The notes beneath the pieces are model-generated. The model had not been told where the DNA came from. It saw only the letters and a list, made by a program, of their open reading frames with translations, and did no database searches. Shown here piece by piece: positions 8,545 through 9,806 of a stretch of DNA of 9,806 nt. Both the position numbers and the translations under genes were made by a program. Origin of the DNA: Anaeromyxobacter dehalogenans. Its GTDB lineage: Bacteria > Myxococcota_A > UBA9042 > DTJE01. Each line of letters opens with the position of its first letter. Positions within the stretch are counted from its first letter, which is position 1. The DNA lies in contig DYKK01000108.1 in the NCBI GenBank assembly GCA_020722625.1, forward strand, positions 1 to 9,806. The letters are read 5' to 3'.

Positions 8545-9555
8545 CTACATCCCCACCCAGCGTGCCAGGACGGCCCGGGCCGCGGATGGGTCGGGCGTGC
8601 CCCGCACGATGGCGCGCCCGTCCGGGAACAGCGTCACCTCCAGGCCCTCGGCCTCGAAGCGCAGCATGGAAGGGTTCAGGCGCGGGCGCGACGACGGGTC
8701 CAGGCGAGCCGCGACCTCGTCCAGGCGCGGGGCCGGACCCTCCAGGCGGACCTGAACCGCCTCGCGCCCGCACAGGACCTCGGACCGCGCCCCGAGCCGT
8801 CCCTCCAGGAAATCGAATTGCCCCCGCCCGCAGACCCGGCAGTCCGGAGACCGGGAGGCGTGGACCTCCGCCCTCTCGCCGGTCCACGGGTCCACGGACA
8901 ACAGCGTCGGCCGGACGCGCTCCAGACGGCCGACGAGGACCTTCAGGACCTCCGTGGCCTGGATCGCCGCGACCATCGCCACCACGGGCCCGAGCACCCC
9001 GGCCGTCTCGCACGTGGGCAGGGTCCCGGGCTCGGGCAGGTCCGGCATCCAGCACGCGAGGCACGGGGTCCGGCCCGGCAGGACCGTCGCCTGCACCCCG
9101 TAGGTCCCGAGCACGGCCCCGTGCACGAACGCGACGCCCTCGCGCACGCACGCCTCGTTGACCAGGGCGCGCAACTCGAAGTTGTCCGCCCCGTCCACGA
9201 CCGCGTCCGCGCCCCGGACCAGGTCCAGGACGTTGTGCCGGTCCACGTCCGCCACGACCGCGCGGACCACGATGTCGGAGTTCGCCCGCCGCAGGGCCGC
9301 GGCCGCGGCCTCGGCCTTGGGGAGTCCCGCCTCCGCGTCCGCCTCGTCGTAGAGGACCTGCCGGTGCAGGTTGTCCACCTGCACGACGTCCCGGTCCACG
9401 ACGGTCAGCCGCCCCACCCCGGCCCGGGCCAGCAAGGCCGCGTTCAGGGTTCCGAGCGCCCCGCACCCCATGACCACCACGTGCGCGGCCACGATGCGAC
9501 GCTGTCCTTCGTTGCCAATCTCCGGGAGCGCCGCCTGCCTGCGATACCGGTCCAT
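8545..9555 (-). CDS. ThiF/MoeB/HesA-family E1-like adenylyltransferase
   Basis: Cytosolic ATP-dependent enzyme expected to adenylate the C-terminal glycine of a ubiquitin-like sulfur carrier (ThiS, MoaD or similar), for thiamine, molybdopterin or tRNA sulfur chemistry. The protein has 336 residues. Seen: a Rossmann nucleotide motif GCGALG (30-35), the E1 signature VDNLHRQ (60-66), Lys80, DGADN (121-125), two zinc Cys pairs C165/C168 and C239/C242, and a candidate catalytic Cys182 in TCETAGVLGP. After residue 245 there is a C-terminal domain with LCGREAVQV (261-269) and LFPDGRAIVRGT (309-320), which is typical of about 340-residue ThiF-type proteins; no rhodanese domain is present. No sulfur-carrier gene is in the window, so ThiF and MoeB roles cannot be separated. 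Start ATG 9555 has GGAG 5 bases upstream. The frame continues to 9741, but that part translates the CTG-hexamer repeat into a Val-Ser run and is rejected. EF-G follows after 45 bases. Confidence 0.9.
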   Translation of the reverse strand: MDRYRRQAALPEIGNEGQRRIVAAHVVVMGCGALGTLNAALLARAGVGRLTVVDRDVVQVDNLHRQVLYDEADAEAGLPKAEAAAAALRRANSDIVVRAVVADVDRHNVLDLVRGADAVVDGADNFELRALVNEACVREGVAFVHGAVLGTYGVQATVLPGRTPCLACWMPDLPEPGTLPTCETAGVLGPVVAMVAAIQATEVLKVLVGRLERVRPTLLSVDPWTGERAEVHASRSPDCRVCGRGQFDFLEGRLGARSEVLCGREAVQVRLEGPAPRLDEVAARLDPSSRPRLNPSMLRFEAEGLEVTLFPDGRAIVRGTPDPSAARAVLARWVGM

Positions 9556-9585
9556 CTCGACTCCGGCCCGGGACACCCATCGGGA

Positions 9586-9591
9586 AGTGTA
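9586..9591 (-). promoter_or_regulatory. Weak -10-like element before the ThiF-like gene
   Basis: On the minus strand TACACT matches 4 of 6 positions of the -10 consensus and lies about 30 bases before the ATG at 9555. There is no good -35 box at 16-18 bases. It is offered only as the best visible candidate in the 251-base region upstream of the gene, which otherwise holds a run of eight A (9633-9640), a GC palindrome CGCCGCGGCG (9663-9672) and the hexamer array. Confidence 0.22.
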
Positions 9592-9697
9592 ACCGACCCA
9601 CCCGGCCCCTCGCATCTCGAAAGAGGCTGCTGAAAAAAAAGACACGCAGAGGCCGCTGGATCCGCCGCGGCGCCCCGGCCCCGCGTCCGACGTGGTC

Positions 9698-9784
9698 CTG
9701 TCACTGACACTGACACTGACACTGTCACTGCCCCCTGACACTGTTCCTGAACCTGCCCCCTGAACCTGTCCCCTGAACCTGTTC
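9698..9784. repeat. Degenerate CTG-hexamer array (right edge)
   Basis: Fourteen contiguous 6-7 base units each begin with CTG. In order the tails are TCA, ACA, ACA, ACA, TCA, CCCC, ACA, TTC, AAC, CCCC, AAC, TCCC, AAC, TTC. Neighbouring units are often reverse complements offset by one or two bases, giving short palindromes TGTCA-C-TGACA (9699-9709), TGACA-C-TGTCA (9717-9727), GTTC-CT-GAAC (9743-9752) and GAAC-CT-GTTC (9775-9784). The array lies in non-coding DNA about 140 bases upstream of the ThiF-like gene. The left window edge has the same kind of array in the same orientation. I do not recognise it as a named repeat family. Confidence 0.85.
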
Positions 9785-9806
9785 TCCCCCGGTCACCCAT
9801 CACGGT

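Noticed and set aside
9622..9641. Possible transposon end: GAGGCTGCTG followed by eight A
   Set aside because: It faintly resembles terminal repeats of some insertion sequences, but no matching inverted end, target duplication or transposase was seen in the window.
9663..9672. Palindrome CGCCGCGGCG upstream of the ThiF-like gene
   Set aside because: Short GC-only palindromes are expected by chance at this base composition.
9556..9741. N-terminal extension of the ThiF-like protein by 62 residues
   Set aside because: The extension would translate the hexamer repeat as a Val-Ser run and the non-coding leader. ATG 9555 has a ribosome site and matches the usual family start (a short segment, then RYRRQ).
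9698..9784. CRISPR-like array
   Set aside because: Units are 6-7 bases with no spacers, no repeat of 23 bases or more, and no cas genes nearby.

Overview
The window is very GC-rich (about 70% by eye) and strongly biased to G/C at third codon positions. This bias also opens long spurious frames opposite the real genes. It holds seven protein genes and no RNA genes. The organism is most likely a high-GC Planctomycetota bacterium or a related lineage such as Myxococcota/'Deltaproteobacteria'. That rests on an inferred spd-type (spirochaete/planctomycete/delta) EF-G paralogue, a TatT-associated TRAP transporter and a long HEAT-repeat protein. It is an inference from gene families, not a proven assignment.

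Layout. Positions 1-46 hold a degenerate CTG-based hexamer repeat. A near-consensus promoter (128-156) then drives a plus-strand gene (178-2352) for a 724-residue alpha-helical/HEAT-repeat protein. Everything after that is on the minus strand. Read in the direction of transcription: a ThiF/MoeB-type E1-like adenylyltransferase (9555-8545), an elongation factor G paralogue (8499-6454), and then a four-gene transporter operon, tatT-dctP-dctQ-dctM (6383-2353). The operon has its own promoter-like site with an overlapping dyad (6418-6447). Positions 9698-9784 hold a second CTG-hexamer array in the same orientation as the one at the left edge.

How the genes work together. The four-gene operon is a complete TPR-protein-associated TRAP transporter (TPAT), the type first described in Treponema pallidum. 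It has a lipoprotein helper (TatT), a periplasmic solute receptor (DctP), a small membrane subunit (DctQ) and a large permease (DctM). The receptor appears to lack the arginine that binds carboxylates in most TRAP receptors and has a Trp-rich KPWVWEAD motif there. The ligand is therefore probably not a simple organic acid. The permease carries an insertion of about 100 residues, rich in Asp/Glu, Pro, Gly and Ala, at a position where ordinary DctM proteins have only a short loop. The EF-G and ThiF-like genes are closely spaced and may be co-transcribed. The EF-G has lost the usual domain IV tip signatures, so it is more likely a specialised paralogue than the housekeeping translocase.

Most worth a second look: the paired CTG-hexamer arrays at both window edges, the DctM insertion, the receptor motif, and the altered domain IV of EF-G. 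No CRISPR array, insertion sequence, tRNA, rRNA or defence system was seen.
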